A DNA stretch of 64,000 nucleotides from Bubalus kerabau (taxonomy: Eukaryota > Chordata > Mammalia > Artiodactyla > Bovidae), in contig NC_073646.1 of NCBI RefSeq assembly GCF_029407905.1, positions 12,294,001 to 12,358,000 on the forward strand, in the 5' to 3' direction. The notes below the pieces were generated by a model, which saw only the letters and a program-made list of their open reading frames with translations, did not search any database and was not told where the DNA came from. How positions within the stretch are numbered: the first letter of the stretch is position 1; every line of letters starts with the position of its first letter. This document shows positions 22,810 to 34,004 of the stretch, piece by piece. Position numbers and translations under genes: made by a program.

Positions 22810-23560
22810 GAGTTCATTTTTAAGCACATCAGTATCTGTGTGTCCATCGCTACATGTGGCCAAAAAGGAAGAACCATAGTGCTTTAGGGTCCCTGCTTCC
22901 TTTCTAGGTTTCTGTTGGACATTAGGGGAAAATGTGCCCCTTAATACCCCAAATGCATTGAGAGCTTTGGTTGCCCAGAACATGTGTTTGTGCAAATGAG
23001 AAAGCAGTGTGTCTCCCCGGGTAGAGGCAGCTCCATGCTCGTGTGCTCAAACCTGGCAAGTGGGTAATGGGTTGGGTTTTGTCTCCCACTTGCCCCATCA
23101 TGGGACATCCCATGGGATTACATACGACCTGCCCAGTTATACCCAGCAGCCCTTACAGAGGACTAGGTTCTCCATCCAAGAGGAGAACCACAAAGATTTG
23201 CTGTTTCCTACCCCACTTACCCACAGAGCTCCGCTATGGTAAGAGAACCTCTTTGTAACCATACCTCAAACAAGAGCCCTGCTTACACAATGAAGGAGCC
23301 ACCTTTGACTGAGGTTTGTGTGCATAATTACAAGCGCCACTGCGTCTCCTGATATCACAGAACTTCATCCTTTCACAATGAGAAGAATCAAGGCAAAAAT
23401 CAAACCCAGAGAGATGGGCTGCCCATGTTTTGTTGGGTCTCTCATCCTGGATTCCTTCACTCAGGCCCCTCTATCTTCTACGCTCATCTCCCTCAAAAGA
23501 TCCCAACTTGATCCTGTTCACCTTCCCCGGTTTAAGTAGAAGTTATTGGGTATCTTTTTT
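22810..23560. other. No gene or repeat recognised
   Basis: Low-repeat island of 750 bp. Short frames only, no domain seen. Confidence 0.5.
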
Positions 23561-23574
23561 AAATTAATTTAAAA

Positions 23575-23700
23575 ACCACTCTGTATGGTGAGAAATGAGA
23601 CCCAGAGAGGAAGAGTATGTCCATATTCACACAGCTAATACAGTCAGAGCCAAAGTTAGACCCAGGGCTGCCAACTCCAAATTTAGTGCTCTTTCCATGT
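23575..23700 (-). mobile_element. MIR SINE
   Basis: Antisense MIR core: 'agaaatgagacccagagagg', 'attcacacagctaata', 'gacccagggctgcc'. Confidence 0.7.
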
Positions 23701-23776
23701 GTCCATCTCACTTGGGGTCCAAGCCAGGAAGGCATCCCCACAAATATTAATATTCATGACACTTAAGAGGATGGTA

Positions 23777-24008
23777 TTGATGCCTGCTGTTGCTGCTGCT
23801 AAGTTGCTTCAGTCATGTCTGACTCTGTGCGACCCCATAGATGGCAGCCCACCAGGCTCCCCTGTCCCTGGGATTCTCCAGACAGGAACACTGGAGTGGA
23901 TTGCCATTTCCTTCTCCAATGAATGAAAGTGAAAAGTGAAAGTGAATTTGCTCAGTTGTGTCCGACCCTCAGCGACCCCGTGGACTGCAGCCTTCCAGGC
24001 TCCTCCTT
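23777..24008 (-). mobile_element. Bov-A2 SINE
   Basis: Antisense, (gct)n tail, two Bov-A units joined by 'gaaagtgaaaagtgaaagtg'. The second unit is truncated. Confidence 0.9.
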
Positions 24009-24027
24009 AGGGATAACTATCCTTTGT

Positions 24028-24226
24028 GCATGCATGCATTCCTGTTCAGTCACGCCTGACTGTTTGTGACCCTGCCAGGCTCTTCTGTCCATGAGACTCT
24101 CCAGGCAAGAATACTAGAGTGGGTTACCATTTCCTCCTCCAGGGATCTTCCCAACCCAGGGATCAAACCCGTGTCTTCTGCATTGGCAGGTGGGTTCTTT
24201 ACCAGCTGATCCACCGGGGAAGCCCT
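24028..24226 (-). mobile_element. Bov-tA SINE
   Basis: Antisense, with a small internal deletion after 'tgtttgtgaccctgccaggc'. The tRNA-like head ends 'ccaccggggaagccc'. Confidence 0.9.
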
Positions 24227-24317
24227 CAATATGCCTCTAATGAATCCAAATTAAAATCATGATGATCCATCATTTCATGCGTGCCAGGCTGGCAAAAATT
24301 AAAGTAACAAGTGGCAG

Positions 24318-24790
24318 GCGGAAAAATGGTTCCAGAGATGTGCATGTCCCAATCTCTGAAACATATGCATCTGTTCTGCTATGTGGCAGGGGTGAGCTTA
24401 GGGTGCAGACGGAGATAAGGATGCCCATCAGTTGATGTAAGATGGGGAGATTAGCTGGGTAGGTCCAGCGTTGTCACAGCATCCGTCAGACAGGAAGATG
24501 GAGACAGAGAAGGGGAGGGAGATGTGAGTAATCCGCTGTTACTGGCTTTGTGGGAAGGCGCCACAAGCCAAGGAATGTGGGTAGTCTCTAGAAGCAGAAA
24601 AGACCTAGGAAATGGATTCTCCCAAAGGAGCCTCTGAAAAGAATGCGGCCTTGCCAACACTTTGATTTTTAGCCCAATGAGACCCATTGCAGACTTCTGA
24701 ACCACAGCACTGTAAGATGATTAATTTGCATCATTAAGCTACTAAGGAAGTAATAATTTGTTACAGCAGCAATAGGATGCCAAACAGCCA
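24318..24790 (+). mobile_element. MaLR-type (MLT1-like) LTR
   Basis: Near-complete solitary LTR: 'gccacaagccaaggaatgtg', 'gcctctgaaaagaatgcggc', 'tagcccaatgagacccattg' and the terminal 'gttacagcagcaataggatg'. No paired LTR or internal region. Confidence 0.6.
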
Positions 24791-24894
24791 GCAGCTCTCC
24801 TGCACGTGCTGGGTGCTATGGGAACACAAGATCTCCAAACCCAGCCTTGGAAGAGAGGGAAAGTATAGAATTGAGGAGACTTTCTAGAAGAGGC

Positions 24895-25690
24895 AGTATC
24901 TAGAGTTATCATATGATCCTGTAGTCCCACTCTGGGGCATATATCCAGAGAAAACTACAACTCCAAAAGGTATCCCTATGTTCTTAGCAGCACTATTCAC
25001 AGTAGCCAAAACATGGAAACAACCTAGATGGCCACTGACAGATGAATGGATAAAGAAGATGTGGTGCATATAGGCAATGGAATAGTACTCGGCCATAAAA
25101 AATGAAATACCATTTGTAGCAACATGGGTGCAACTAGAGATCATACTAAGTGAAGCAAGTCAGAAAGAGAAAGATAAAAATCATATGATATCACTTATAT
25201 GTGGAATCATATCACTTATATGTGGCATCACTGATTCAATGGACATGAAGTTGGGCGAATGCTGGGAGGTGGTGAGGGACAGAGAAGCCTGGCGTGCTGC
25301 AATCCATGGAGTTGCAAAGAGTCAGACATAACGTGGAAACTGAACAACATCTGGGAAATCTAAAATATGGCACAAATGAACACGCACAAAACAGAGACAG
25401 ACACACGGACATAGAGAACATACTTGTAGTTGCCAAGAAGGAAGAAGGGAGATCAAGGGATTGACTGGGTGTTTGGGGTTGATAGATGCAAACTATTACA
25501 TTTAGAATGGATGAACAACAAAGTCCTACTGTGTAGCACAGGGAACTATCTTCAACATCCGGTGACAAGCCATAAAGGAAAGGAATAGTAAAAACCATGT
25601 ATATATGTGCATAACCGAGTCACTCTGCTGTACAGCAGAGACTGGCACATTGTAAATCAACTATACTTCAATTTTTTAAAAATTGAAGGA
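24895..25690 (+). mobile_element. L1 ORF2 end plus 3' UTR with a BovB insertion
   Basis: Sense L1: 'catatgatcctgtagtccca', 'gtagccaaaacatggaaaca', then the 3' UTR ending 'gtaaatcaactatacttcaa'. Interrupted by BovB at 25226-25352. Confidence 0.8.
25226..25352 (+). mobile_element. BovB 3' end, about 127 bp
   Basis: Last part of BovB ('gcatcactgattcaatggac' to 'gtggaaactgaacaac'), strongly 5'-truncated. Immediately upstream, 17 bases of L1 are repeated in tandem (25188-25204 and 25209-25225). Confidence 0.85.
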
Positions 25691-26760
25691 AAAAAACCCT
25701 TAAGGTTCAAGTCACAGAAGGAAGGGGCTGTGGTTTCCACAGAGACCTCCATGGACAGGCGAGCTAGAAAGAGGTGCCTGGGGGAATGACAAGCAGTTGG
25801 CTCTCAACACGGGAGGATGGAGCAGGCATTGAATGTGATCGTGGGTGGTGGCCACTATTAAGGGTCGTGGACTTCAGGGGATTCTAGTTGGGGCATCAAA
25901 CTTGCCTTTTGCAAAGCCCACCCTGGCTGTGGAGAGTGGATGGGAGGGTGGGCTGGAGGGAGGTTGACCACATGAGAGGCCACTGCAGCATCCAAGCTGA
26001 AGGCGATGGCGGCTCGGGCCAGGCACTGGGCCAGATGCACGTGGTCATGCAGTGGACTCGCCTGGACCTGGGGGTGCCGGGAAGGAGCTACCTGGGTGTC
26101 TTGTTTGAGGTTCCTGGCACGTCCCTTCCACATTCTTTTCACCTCGTCCTCTCTTGAGTCTCCAAAATCTGCCCTGTGCTCCTTGAAACCACCGCCAGCT
26201 CCCTCCTGTCCCTGGAGGGACGTTTGTCACGGAACAGGGGTTGTCACTTACCATCTGCTAAGAGAGGCCCCAGCAGAGGATGAGGTGTGTTAATTAGGAA
26301 GGGGCAGAGGAGAGGGAAAGACAACGACCGCCATCTGCTCTGAGGCTTTAGAGGAAGGGGCGGGACCAGGATGGGGAGATGGAACTGGTGACCCCAATTT
26401 AGTTAAAACTGCAGCGGTCTCAAGGTCTGAGCCAGAGGGACGCAGATGTCCTTGGCAGTGCCCTTAGCAGACAGATGGAGTTTCTGCAGTCCCTGCCTCA
26501 AAAGTGGCTCTGGGCCTTCTCAGACAGAGTGGGGTCAGCAGGTGGAGGTCTGGCTACACAGGGGGTCCACGGGAGGGTACCTGGGCAGGAAACATGACCA
26601 TGGTGGGGGGGGCGGGGATGATGGCTCTGTTGGCTACAAAAGATGGGGTGTACAGGGAAGGGGAGGAAGAAAGGAAGGGAGGGAAGCTGGCTGCAGGACA
26701 AATAGATTCATTCTGAAAAGGATAGATACCATTTTCCAGGCAAAGTTGGGTAAGAGGTTC
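25690..26760. other. GC-rich low-repeat stretch, no gene recognised
   Basis: About 1 kb. Overlapping frames on both strands at 25858-26796 have no recognisable domain and are expected from GC-rich sequence. A G-rich run lies at 26603-26616. Confidence 0.45.
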
Positions 26761-26764
26761 TTGT

Positions 26765-26950
26765 ACAGGCCAAATACTGTGCAAGTGAAGAATTAAAAAA
26801 AAACAATCCATTTAGTTTTTACAACGATTACACAGAGAAAAGGGATGAGTCCCATAACATGGTCATTTGATAGATGGGCAAAAACTGAGGCCTAGACAAA
26901 TTTAAAAAAGTCAAGGCTAGTCAGTGTGCGAGACTGCAGTTCTGGTCTGC
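26765..26950 (-). mobile_element. MIR SINE
   Basis: Antisense MIR: 'caaatactgtgcaagtg', 'tagatgggcaaaaactgagg', ending near 'gagactgcagttctggt'. Confidence 0.6.
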
Positions 26951-27152
26951 AGCTTGCATGGGCTTTGTTTATCCACACAAGAGGACTATAAGCTTAAGAG
27001 CAGGGCCCTGTGTGCTGGTCCTGTGAACCTCTCCCCAAACACTGAGCCACAGCAATTGGCTGACTTGGTCCACTGACTGACCCTCGATTAGCTCTGATGA
27101 CACAAGCTGATAATAATGTCAATCCTAGCTCAGGAAGAAATTGTTGCTCTAA

Positions 27153-27332
27153 GCCAGGGATAGGCAAACATTTTCCTTACAGGGCCAGTTAGTATTTTGG
27201 GCGTTGCAGGATGTTAGGCCTTCAAGGACTCAACTTGGAGGCCTGGGCATAGCTGTATTCAAATCAAACTCTATAAAATGGGGGACTGGCTGGATGTGAC
27301 CCACAGGCCAAAGTTTGCAGAACCCCACACAG
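27153..27332 (-). mobile_element. hAT-Charlie-type non-autonomous transposon
   Basis: Inverted-repeat-like ends: 'agccagggataggcaaaca' on the left and 'ggccaaagtttgcagaaccc' on the right. Inner 'ttacagggccagttagtatt' matches a mammalian hAT repeat known from memory; subfamily not assigned. Confidence 0.6.
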
Positions 27333-27341
27333 CCTCTATAG

Positions 27342-27575
27342 GGGCTCCCCTAGTGGCTCAGTGGTAAAGAATCTGCCGGCCAGTGCAAGAGATGCAGGTC
27401 CGATCCCTGGTCTAGGAAGATCCCCTGGAGGAGAAAATGCAACCCAATCCAGTATTCTTGCCTGGCAAATCCCATGGACAGATGAGCCTGGGGGTGCGGG
27501 TGGGGGTGGGGGTGGGGGGGCGGCTACAGTCATGGGGTCACAAAAGAGTCAGACATGATTTAGCGACTTATAACA
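27342..27575 (+). mobile_element. Bov-tA SINE with G-rich expansion
   Basis: Normal head and Bov-A unit ('gatccctggtctaggaagat', 'gtattcttgcctggcaaatc'). The 'gagcctggtgggctacagtc' segment is replaced by an expanded GGGTG-type run. Confidence 0.88.
27487..27523 (+). repeat. G-rich (GGGTG)n run inside the SINE
   Basis: About 37 bases, almost all G with single T or C interruptions, having at least four G3+ tracts separated by 1-3 bases. Confidence 0.8.
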
Positions 27576-27787
27576 TACTCCATAAGCTATTTACTGAAAA
27601 GCCAGCTATAAGGATGTGATGTTTGATCTTAAAGAGGCTCATGTTCTTTCTTCTTCCTTTCTCCGAGAAAATGAATGAAATCTGCACGGGGACAGGAGAA
27701 CATAATTTGGTGTCTGCTCCTTTCCAGTACCTTATAGTCATTCGTTGCAGTCCTTAAAATCATTCTGAGGAGGAAAAGTTTCACCCC

Positions 27788-27920
27788 ACGTGCCAGGTTC
27801 AATCTCTGGGTCAGGAAGATCCTCTGGAGAAGGGAATGGCAACCCACCCAAGTATTCTTGCCTGGGGAATCCCATGGACAGAGGAGCCTAGCGGGCTACA
27901 GTCCATAGGGTTGCAACATT
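27788..27920 (+). mobile_element. Bov-tA SINE, head-truncated
   Basis: Starts in the tRNA-like part ('gccaggttcaatctctgggt') and contains one Bov-A unit ending 'gtccatagggttgcaaca'. Confidence 0.85.
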
Positions 27921-28180
27921 AGATGGAAACCACACTCCAACCAAAGGATGTAGATAAAAGAGACACACACATACTTTGGTCATGCTTCTAGCATTAGAAC
28001 TACACAGACCAGAAGATGATGATCATTTGTTAGCCAGCAAAAACCTGGGTTTTTCTGCCCTCGAACTCAAAAACAGAGACAGATTCTTGTTTATTTCCTA
28101 TCCACACCCTGCACCACTTGTTGGTTCCCGAGAGATCTTCCAACAGCCACAAGATCTGGGATAAACTACCCAAGAAGAGA
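27921..28180. other. No gene or repeat recognised
   Basis: Short low-repeat gap between a SINE and an L1. Confidence 0.45.
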
Positions 28181-28184
28181 CGAT

Positions 28185-28845
28185 TAAAAAAAAAAATGGT
28201 GCCCTCATGAAAAGATGCTCATCGTTACTAATTATTAGAGGAATGCAAATTAAAAACATAATGCGGCACCACCTCACACAGGTCAGAATGGCCATGATTA
28301 AAAGTGTACCAATAATAAATGCTGGAGAAGGGAACCCTCTTACACTGTTAGTGGGGATGTAAATTGGTACATCCACTATGGAAAATAGTATGGAGGGTCC
28401 TCAAAAAACCAGACACTAGAGTTGCCATATGATCCAGCAATCCTACTCCTGGGCATATACCCAGACAAAATATAATTTGGAAAGATACAAGTAATCCTAT
28501 ATTCATAGCAGCACTATTCATAATAGCCAAGACACGGAAACAATCTAAATGTCCCGACAGATGAATGGATAAAGAAGATGTGATACATATGTCCAATGGA
28601 ATATTAGCCATAAAAATGAAATAATGCCATTTGCAGTAACATGAATGAACATAGAGATTATCATACTATGCAAAGAAAAATAAATATTATATCAGTTATA
28701 TGTGGAATATAAAATATGACCTAAATGAACCTATCCACAAAACAGAAACAGACACACGGACATAGGACAGACCTGTTGTTGCCAAGGGGAAAGAGGGCAG
28801 GGAGGGATGGATTGGGAGTATGGGATTAGCAGATGCAAATTACTT
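28185..28845 (+). mobile_element. L1 ORF2 end plus 3' UTR
   Basis: 'gaggaatgcaaattaaaaac', 'ggtcagaatggccatgatta', 'gatccagcaatcctactcct', and 'ggaatataaaatatgac' are the L1 ORF2 C-terminus to 3' UTR landmarks. It continues after the next SINE. Confidence 0.85.
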
Positions 28846-29132
28846 TAAAAAATAATTTTGTTTATTTTTGGCTGTGCTGGGTTCTTTGTTGCTGCACCAG
28901 CTTTTCTCTAGTTGTGGCACACGGGCTTCTTAGTGCAGCGCCTTCTCTTGTTGCAGAGCACAGGCTCTAGGGGGCACAGGCCTCAGGAGTTGCAGCTCCC
29001 AGACTCTAGAGCACAGGCTCAATCGTGTGGCACACGGGCTTAGTTGCTCCGTGGCATGTGGGATCTTTCCAGACCAGGGACTGAAGCTGTGTCTCCTGCA
29101 TTGGCAGGTGGATTCTTTCCAAATGAGCCACC
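28846..29132 (-). mobile_element. CHR-type tRNA-Glu SINE
   Basis: Antisense, about 287 bp, from a T-rich tail ('gtttatttttggctgtgctg') to 'gattctttccaaatgagcca'. An approximate target duplication 'gatgcaaaYta' flanks it. Confidence 0.87.
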
Positions 29133-29175
29133 GGATGCAAACTATTATATAAAATGTGGAAAATTATATAAAATA
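29133..29175 (+). mobile_element. L1 3' UTR continuation
   Basis: 'gcaaactattatataaaatg' matches the artiodactyl L1 3' UTR. It resumes at 30190 after the BovB. Confidence 0.6.
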
Positions 29176-29176
29176 C

Positions 29177-30170
29177 CAGACCACCTGACCTGCCTCTTGA
29201 AAAACCTGTATGCAGGTCAGGAAGCAACAGTTAAGGACATGGAACAACAGACTGGTTCCAAATAGGAAAAGGAGTACATCAAGGCCTGTATATTGTCACC
29301 CTGCTTATTTAACTTCTATGCAGAGTATATCATGAGAAACGCTAGGCTGGAGGAAGCATAAGCTGGAATCAAGATTGCCGGGAGAAATATCAATAACCTC
29401 AGATATGCAGATGACACCACCCTTATGGCAGAAAAGTGAAGAAGAACTGAAGAGCCTCTTGATGAAGGTGAAAGAGGAGAGTGAAAAAGTTGGCTTAAAG
29501 CTCAACATTCAGAAAACAAAGATCATGGCATCCGGTCCCATCACTTCATGGCAAATAGACGGGGAAATGGTGGAAACAGTGTCAGACTTTACTTTTTTGG
29601 GCTCCAAAATTACTGCAGATGGTGATTGCAGCCATGACATTAAAAGACACTTGCTCCTTGGAAGGAAAGTTATGACCAACCTAGATAGCATATTAAAAAG
29701 CAGAGACATTACTTTGTCCACAAAGGTCCATCTAGCCAAGGCTGTGGTTTTTCCAGTGGTCATGTATGGACGTGAGAGTTGGACTATAAAGAAAGCTGAG
29801 TGCTGAAGAATTGATGCTTTTGAACTGTGGTGTTGGAGAAGATTCTTGAGAGTCCCTTGGACTACAAGGAGATCAAACCAGACAACCCTAAAGGAAATTA
29901 GTCCTGAATATTCATTGGAAGGACTGGTGCTGAAGCTCCAATACTTTGGCCACCTGATGTGAAAAACTGACTCATTAGGAAAGGCCCTGATGCTGGGAAA
30001 GATTGAAGGCAGAAGAGAAGGGGACGACAGAGAAATGAGATGGTTGGATGGCATCACCAACTCAATGGACATGAGTTTGAGCAAGCTCTGGAAGATGGTG
30101 AAGAACAGGGAAGCCTGGCGTCCTGCAGTCCATGGGGTCACAGAATCGGACATGACTGAGTGACTGAACA
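29177..30170 (+). mobile_element. BovB LINE, 5'-truncated, about 1 kb
   Basis: Sense, from mid-RT ('accagaccacctgacctgcc') to the 3' end ('gactgaacaacaacaac'). The RT region is intact in sequence ('cagatatgcagatgacacca') but frames shift near 29430 and stop at 29806. Older-subfamily 3' end ('aaagattgaaggcagaa'). Confidence 0.92.
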
Positions 30171-30189
30171 ACAACAACACACACGCACA

Positions 30190-30275
30190 TTATATATATA
30201 TAAACTGAGTCACTTTGATGTGCAACAGAAATTAACACAATGTTATAAATCAACCATACTTCAATAAATTTTTTA
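30190..30275 (+). mobile_element. L1 3' UTR terminus
   Basis: 'aaactgagtcactttgatgt' and 'aatcaaccatacttcaataa' complete the L1 interrupted by the BovB and CHR insertions. Confidence 0.75.
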
Positions 30276-30344
30276 AAAATGATGCCTCAGGAGCAAAGCC
30301 ACGATCATTCATCCTTACTTTTCAATTTGGGTGCAAGGCCAGTC

Positions 30345-30356
30345 AAAATCAGATGA
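30345..30356 (+). repeat. Target duplication, left, of the L1-mariner insertion
   Basis: 'aaaatcagatga', identical to 30931-30942. Confidence 0.85.
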
Positions 30357-30833
30357 CAAAAACTAGGAATAAAACTACCATATGACTCAGCAATCCCACT
30401 ACTGGGCACGGACCCTGAGGAAACCATGACCGAAAAAGACACATGTAGCCCAAGGTTTCATTGCACAACTATTTACAACAGCTAGGACATGGAAGCAACC
30501 TACATGTCCATTGTCAGATAAATGGACCAATAAGTTGCGGTATATGTATGCAATGGGGTATTACTCAGCCATAAAAAGGAACACATTTGAATCAGTTCTA
30601 ATGAGGTGGATGAACCTAGACCCTATTCTGCAGAATGAAGTCAAGTCAGAAAGAAATAAAAATATCATATTAACACATATATATGGAATCTAGAAAGTAC
30701 TGATGAACCTATCTGCAAGGCAGCAGTAGAGATGCAGACAGACAAAGGACTTATGGGAACAAGGGGGTAAGGAGAAGGTGGGAAGAATTGAGAAAGTAGC
30801 ACCGAAACATACGCATTACTATGTGTAAGATTA

Positions 30834-30926
30834 TTAGGTTGGTACAAAAGTAATCTCGGTTTTGCATTGTTGAACTTTGTAATTTGATATTGGAATACAT
30901 TCTTAAATAAATGTGGTTATGTTATT
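30834..30926 (+). mobile_element. Mariner 5' terminal segment (93 bp)
   Basis: 'ttaggttggtacaaaagtaa' through 'aaataaatgtggttatgtta' matches the left end of the full mariner at 61104. It is preceded by the expected TA (30832-30833). The remainder of the mariner is absent. Confidence 0.9.
30906..30911 (+). promoter_or_regulatory. AATAAA poly(A) signal of mariner origin
   Basis: The hexamer lies 15-20 bases before the A run that ends the chimera, which is the usual cleavage distance. Confidence 0.7.
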
Positions 30927-30930
30927 AAAA

Positions 30931-30942
30931 AAAATCAGATGA
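30931..30942 (+). repeat. Target duplication, right, of the L1-mariner insertion
   Basis: 'aaaatcagatga', identical to 30345-30356. Confidence 0.85.
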
Positions 30943-30999
30943 TGTATCAGAGCACTCAATCAGAAGAGATATGCAAATGGGTTACATTTTGATCCTCCA

Positions 31000-31260
31000 C
31001 CTTGGATTTTAAGAATTCGGAGATTGGGATTAACATATATACACTATTGATACTATGTATAGAACAGATAACCTACTGTTCCTAACAGGAACCTACTGTA
31101 CGGCCCAGGGAACTCTACTCAGTGCTCTGTGGTGACCCAAATAGGAAGGAAACCCAGGGAAGAGGGGATATAGGTACAGGTGTGACTGATTCACTTTGCT
31201 GTACAGCAGGAACTAAGGCAGCATTGTAAAGCAACTATACTCCAATAAAGAAAACATGAT
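31000..31260 (+). mobile_element. L1 3' UTR fragment
   Basis: 'gggattaacatatatacact', 'gggaactctactcagtgctc', 'ttcactttgctgtacagcag', ending at 'ctatactccaataaag'. Confidence 0.8.
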
Positions 31261-32040
31261 CTTACTGATATCAGGTAATTTTAAAATTTAATCTCGACTA
31301 CATTTCCTCAGATTTTGTTTGCCCCGCCCCGACCCCACAAAGAAATCATTTGTGTCTAAACAGAGCCATGCCTGAAGAGTCCCTTGTTACAGAAGAGGTG
31401 AAGAAGTTGAACCAATAACTCAACAGCATTTGAGGTCATGAGCAGAACTGACGTATCAGGTCTTTGTCCTGCAAAGCAGAAGAAAGGGCCAGAAGCCAGA
31501 CAGCAAAGGAGAAAATGATTAGGGAGGAGAAGAAAGAAGAGTGACTCTAAAATCTGTTGGTTTTCCCAAGAAATTAAAACAAAAAGAATAAACAAAGGCA
31601 TAGCTGAGAAAATGATTTGACCCTGAAGAATATTCTTAAGGTTTTAGTATCAGGAAATAAATTCTGAAAATATCCAGGAAGACAAAGATTAGCCCACAAA
31701 AAGCCAGAAATATTTCTGGGGAAAAAAAAATCAGAATAGAACAAAATCTAAAGAATTTTGAGAGGAAAAGCCATGATATAGCAGTTTAATGCCCAACCAA
31801 GCTGTTCATGCTTAAAGCTGAGAAAAAGACATCAGAAGACATTGCCTTTTTATTAAAAGGCAAGGAAAAGTGAATTGATGGTGACTAAGCAATCTGTACA
31901 TCAAAACTGCCATAAATTGAACAGTGCGATGCTAGCCTAAGAGTTAGTCCTTTCATCAGTCGAACTGAAATCAATAACCTTAAAATGGACTCCATTATAA
32001 TTTTGTAAAACTTAGGGACAAGGCAAGAACCATGCTATCT
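31261..32040. other. No gene or confident repeat recognised
   Basis: AT-rich stretch with no coding signal; parts may be very old L1. Confidence 0.45.
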
Positions 32041-32044
32041 TTCT

Positions 32045-33140
32045 GCTACTTTTAAAAACTATACTGGAGGTTGTTGTCTATGTAAAAATAAAAAGACCTA
32101 TAAATATTAGAAAAAGAAATACAAAATTAATTATTTGCAAAAGATACAATAGAAAAGATAAGGGGAAAATTTGATCCCTTGGAGGAAATGGCAACCCACT
32201 CCAGTATTCTTGCCTGAAAAATCCTATGGACAGAGGAGCCTGGTGGGCTACAGTCCCTGGGGTCGCAAAGAGCTGGACATGACTGAGCAACTGAGCATGG
32301 ACCCACACACAGATAAGATGTTTTAAGTCTTAAGAGACTAATAAATTTGATAAATTTGACTGATAAATTTTAAGGTTCTACATATAAGAAACAATATAAG
32401 AAAGTTAAAAGTCAAGCAACACTGAAGATATTTGTAGCACATATAATTATTATCTAGAGAAATATATATATATTCAGGTGAAGAAAACCCTTTTTACACT
32501 GGTTAAAGTAAATCAAAAAGAAAATTTTGAACAGTGGCTATGAATGACCAATTTGCATAAGATGACTATATGAAATGATCATGCAAAAAATCATTTAACT
32601 GCATTAGCAATCAGAGAAATGCAAACTTAAACAATGAAATAACGTTTCTATCTATATTAAATAGCCCCAAAATTAAAAATGGTAATTGCTTTCATATATC
32701 ACTGGTGATAAATTGCTATAGCCCTCAGAGAATATTTTGGCAGTAAAATATTAATAAGTGCATGCCCCAGGATGGAGGTTTCACTACCACCCCCTGGAAA
32801 AGCACAAACAACAATTTGCCCATGTCAATAAGAATGCTGAATAAGTATGTCTATCTCATTGTGTGTAACAACAAAATCAAAAGACTACCCAAATGCCCAC
32901 TGCTGCATGAATGAATAGACTGGTACATTTGTACCATAATATATTGCACAGCAGTTAGAAAGAAGGAAATCTAAGTATACTGAGAGAGCTTGAAGATATG
33001 TGTTTTTTAAAGCAAATTGAAAAATGATGCATACATCATACATATATATTCCTGACTCCAAAAACAACAACAATAGATTCTAAGGGTGTGGATATGAACA
33101 CGTAGGAAAAGTTCTGGAAAGGCGCACTCTAAACCAGTGA
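32045..33140 (+). mobile_element. Old L1 (L1M/L1ME type)
   Basis: Diverged ORF2 and 3' region: 'agagaaatgcaaacttaaac' (32612), 'actacccaaatgcccactgc' (32882), 'gcacagcagttagaaagaag' (32946). Interrupted by a Bov-A. Confidence 0.6.
32175..32310 (+). mobile_element. Bov-A SINE with head remnant
   Basis: 'gatcccttggaggaaatggc' then a full Bov-A unit ending 'gactgagcaactgagcatgg'. A short 'agataagRKg' repeat flanks it. Confidence 0.88.
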
Positions 33141-33550
33141 CGGAGATCAGGCCAGAGAAAGGAAAGGACAGGAGGCCTGGGATCATGGTTAGTGGGCCAA
33201 GGTGACTTTCCTCTTAGAAGCCTCCTTTTTAAAACAGCCAGGTTGTGATGAATGTAAGTCTCTGAAAGGATTGAGACTATACATATTGACCACTTGTGGA
33301 TCAAAGTCCTGAAAATGATCTTGAGAAATGGCTGGTTGAATCCTAAGAAAACAGGCAATGGATATGAGGGGGGGCCCAGACTCAGACGTGTAAGGTGGGG
33401 TGTAGTTAACTCGAGTAAACCAATTTCAGGAGGAAACTTTCTGCTTGTTCAAGTTCCTGGAGGATCAACCTAGCGACCTAAGAAAGGAGTAATTTTTCTG
33501 GTTCCCCCTGACAGTACACATCCAGTTACAAAAATCAGAATTCCCAAATT
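33141..33550. other. No gene or repeat recognised
   Basis: Low-repeat gap. A frame at 33080-33358 on the minus strand has no recognisable domain. Confidence 0.45.
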
Positions 33551-33554
33551 CAAG

Positions 33555-33725
33555 TGCTAACTCCAATATTTCTAAACTGGCAATCTTTGGGCAAGCGTTT
33601 AATTTCTATATGTGTAGAATGGGATGACATGACATGCCCCATCCACTTTCTGGGATTATTTTGAATCTTACACGAGATAATATCTCATTAGCAAAAGTTC
33701 TATGAAAGGTGGCAGAACTATAAAG
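33555..33725 (+). mobile_element. MIR SINE
   Basis: Sense MIR: 'caagtgctaactccaatatt', 'aatctttgggcaagcgttta', 'gtgtagaatgggatgaca'. Confidence 0.6.
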
Positions 33726-34004
33726 ACATAAAATATGACACTGCCCCCCTACCCCCGCCAAAAAAACCTAACACACCAGGACAAAATATGCACATGCTCA
33801 TTGAGAAATTAAAAATTTGTTTTAAAATGGCTCTTTTCCATCCAGAATTTCTCATCAGTTCAATATCTCACACCACATTCTTTTTTAAAAGCCCAGATGA
33901 AATAGTCAAATAGTAAAAATGAAACCATTAAAAAAAACTCAACAATATGATTCTTGAACATAAAGGAAATATTTGATCACATGAAGACGTTCAACTCCTT
34001 TACA

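Larger units (their letters stand above)
30357..30930 (+). mobile_element. L1 3' end fused to a mariner 5' end, one retro-insertion
   Basis: L1 ORF2-end and 3' UTR sequence (from 'ctaggaataaaactaccata') proceeds to 30833. There it switches at a TA dinucleotide into the left end of a mariner element. The mariner sequence stops about 15 bases after its AATAAA (30906-30911) and is followed by a short A run. The whole 574-bp unit is bracketed by a perfect 12-bp duplication. This fits retrotransposition of an L1 transcript that ended at a mariner-supplied poly(A) signal. Confidence 0.8.

Noticed and set aside
22373..22879. 168-codon frame
   Set aside because: It crosses from unique sequence into an antisense CHR SINE; no domain and no conservation evidence.
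25858..26811. Overlapping frames on both strands
   Set aside because: GC-rich sequence gives long chance frames; compositions are low-complexity and no family is recognisable.
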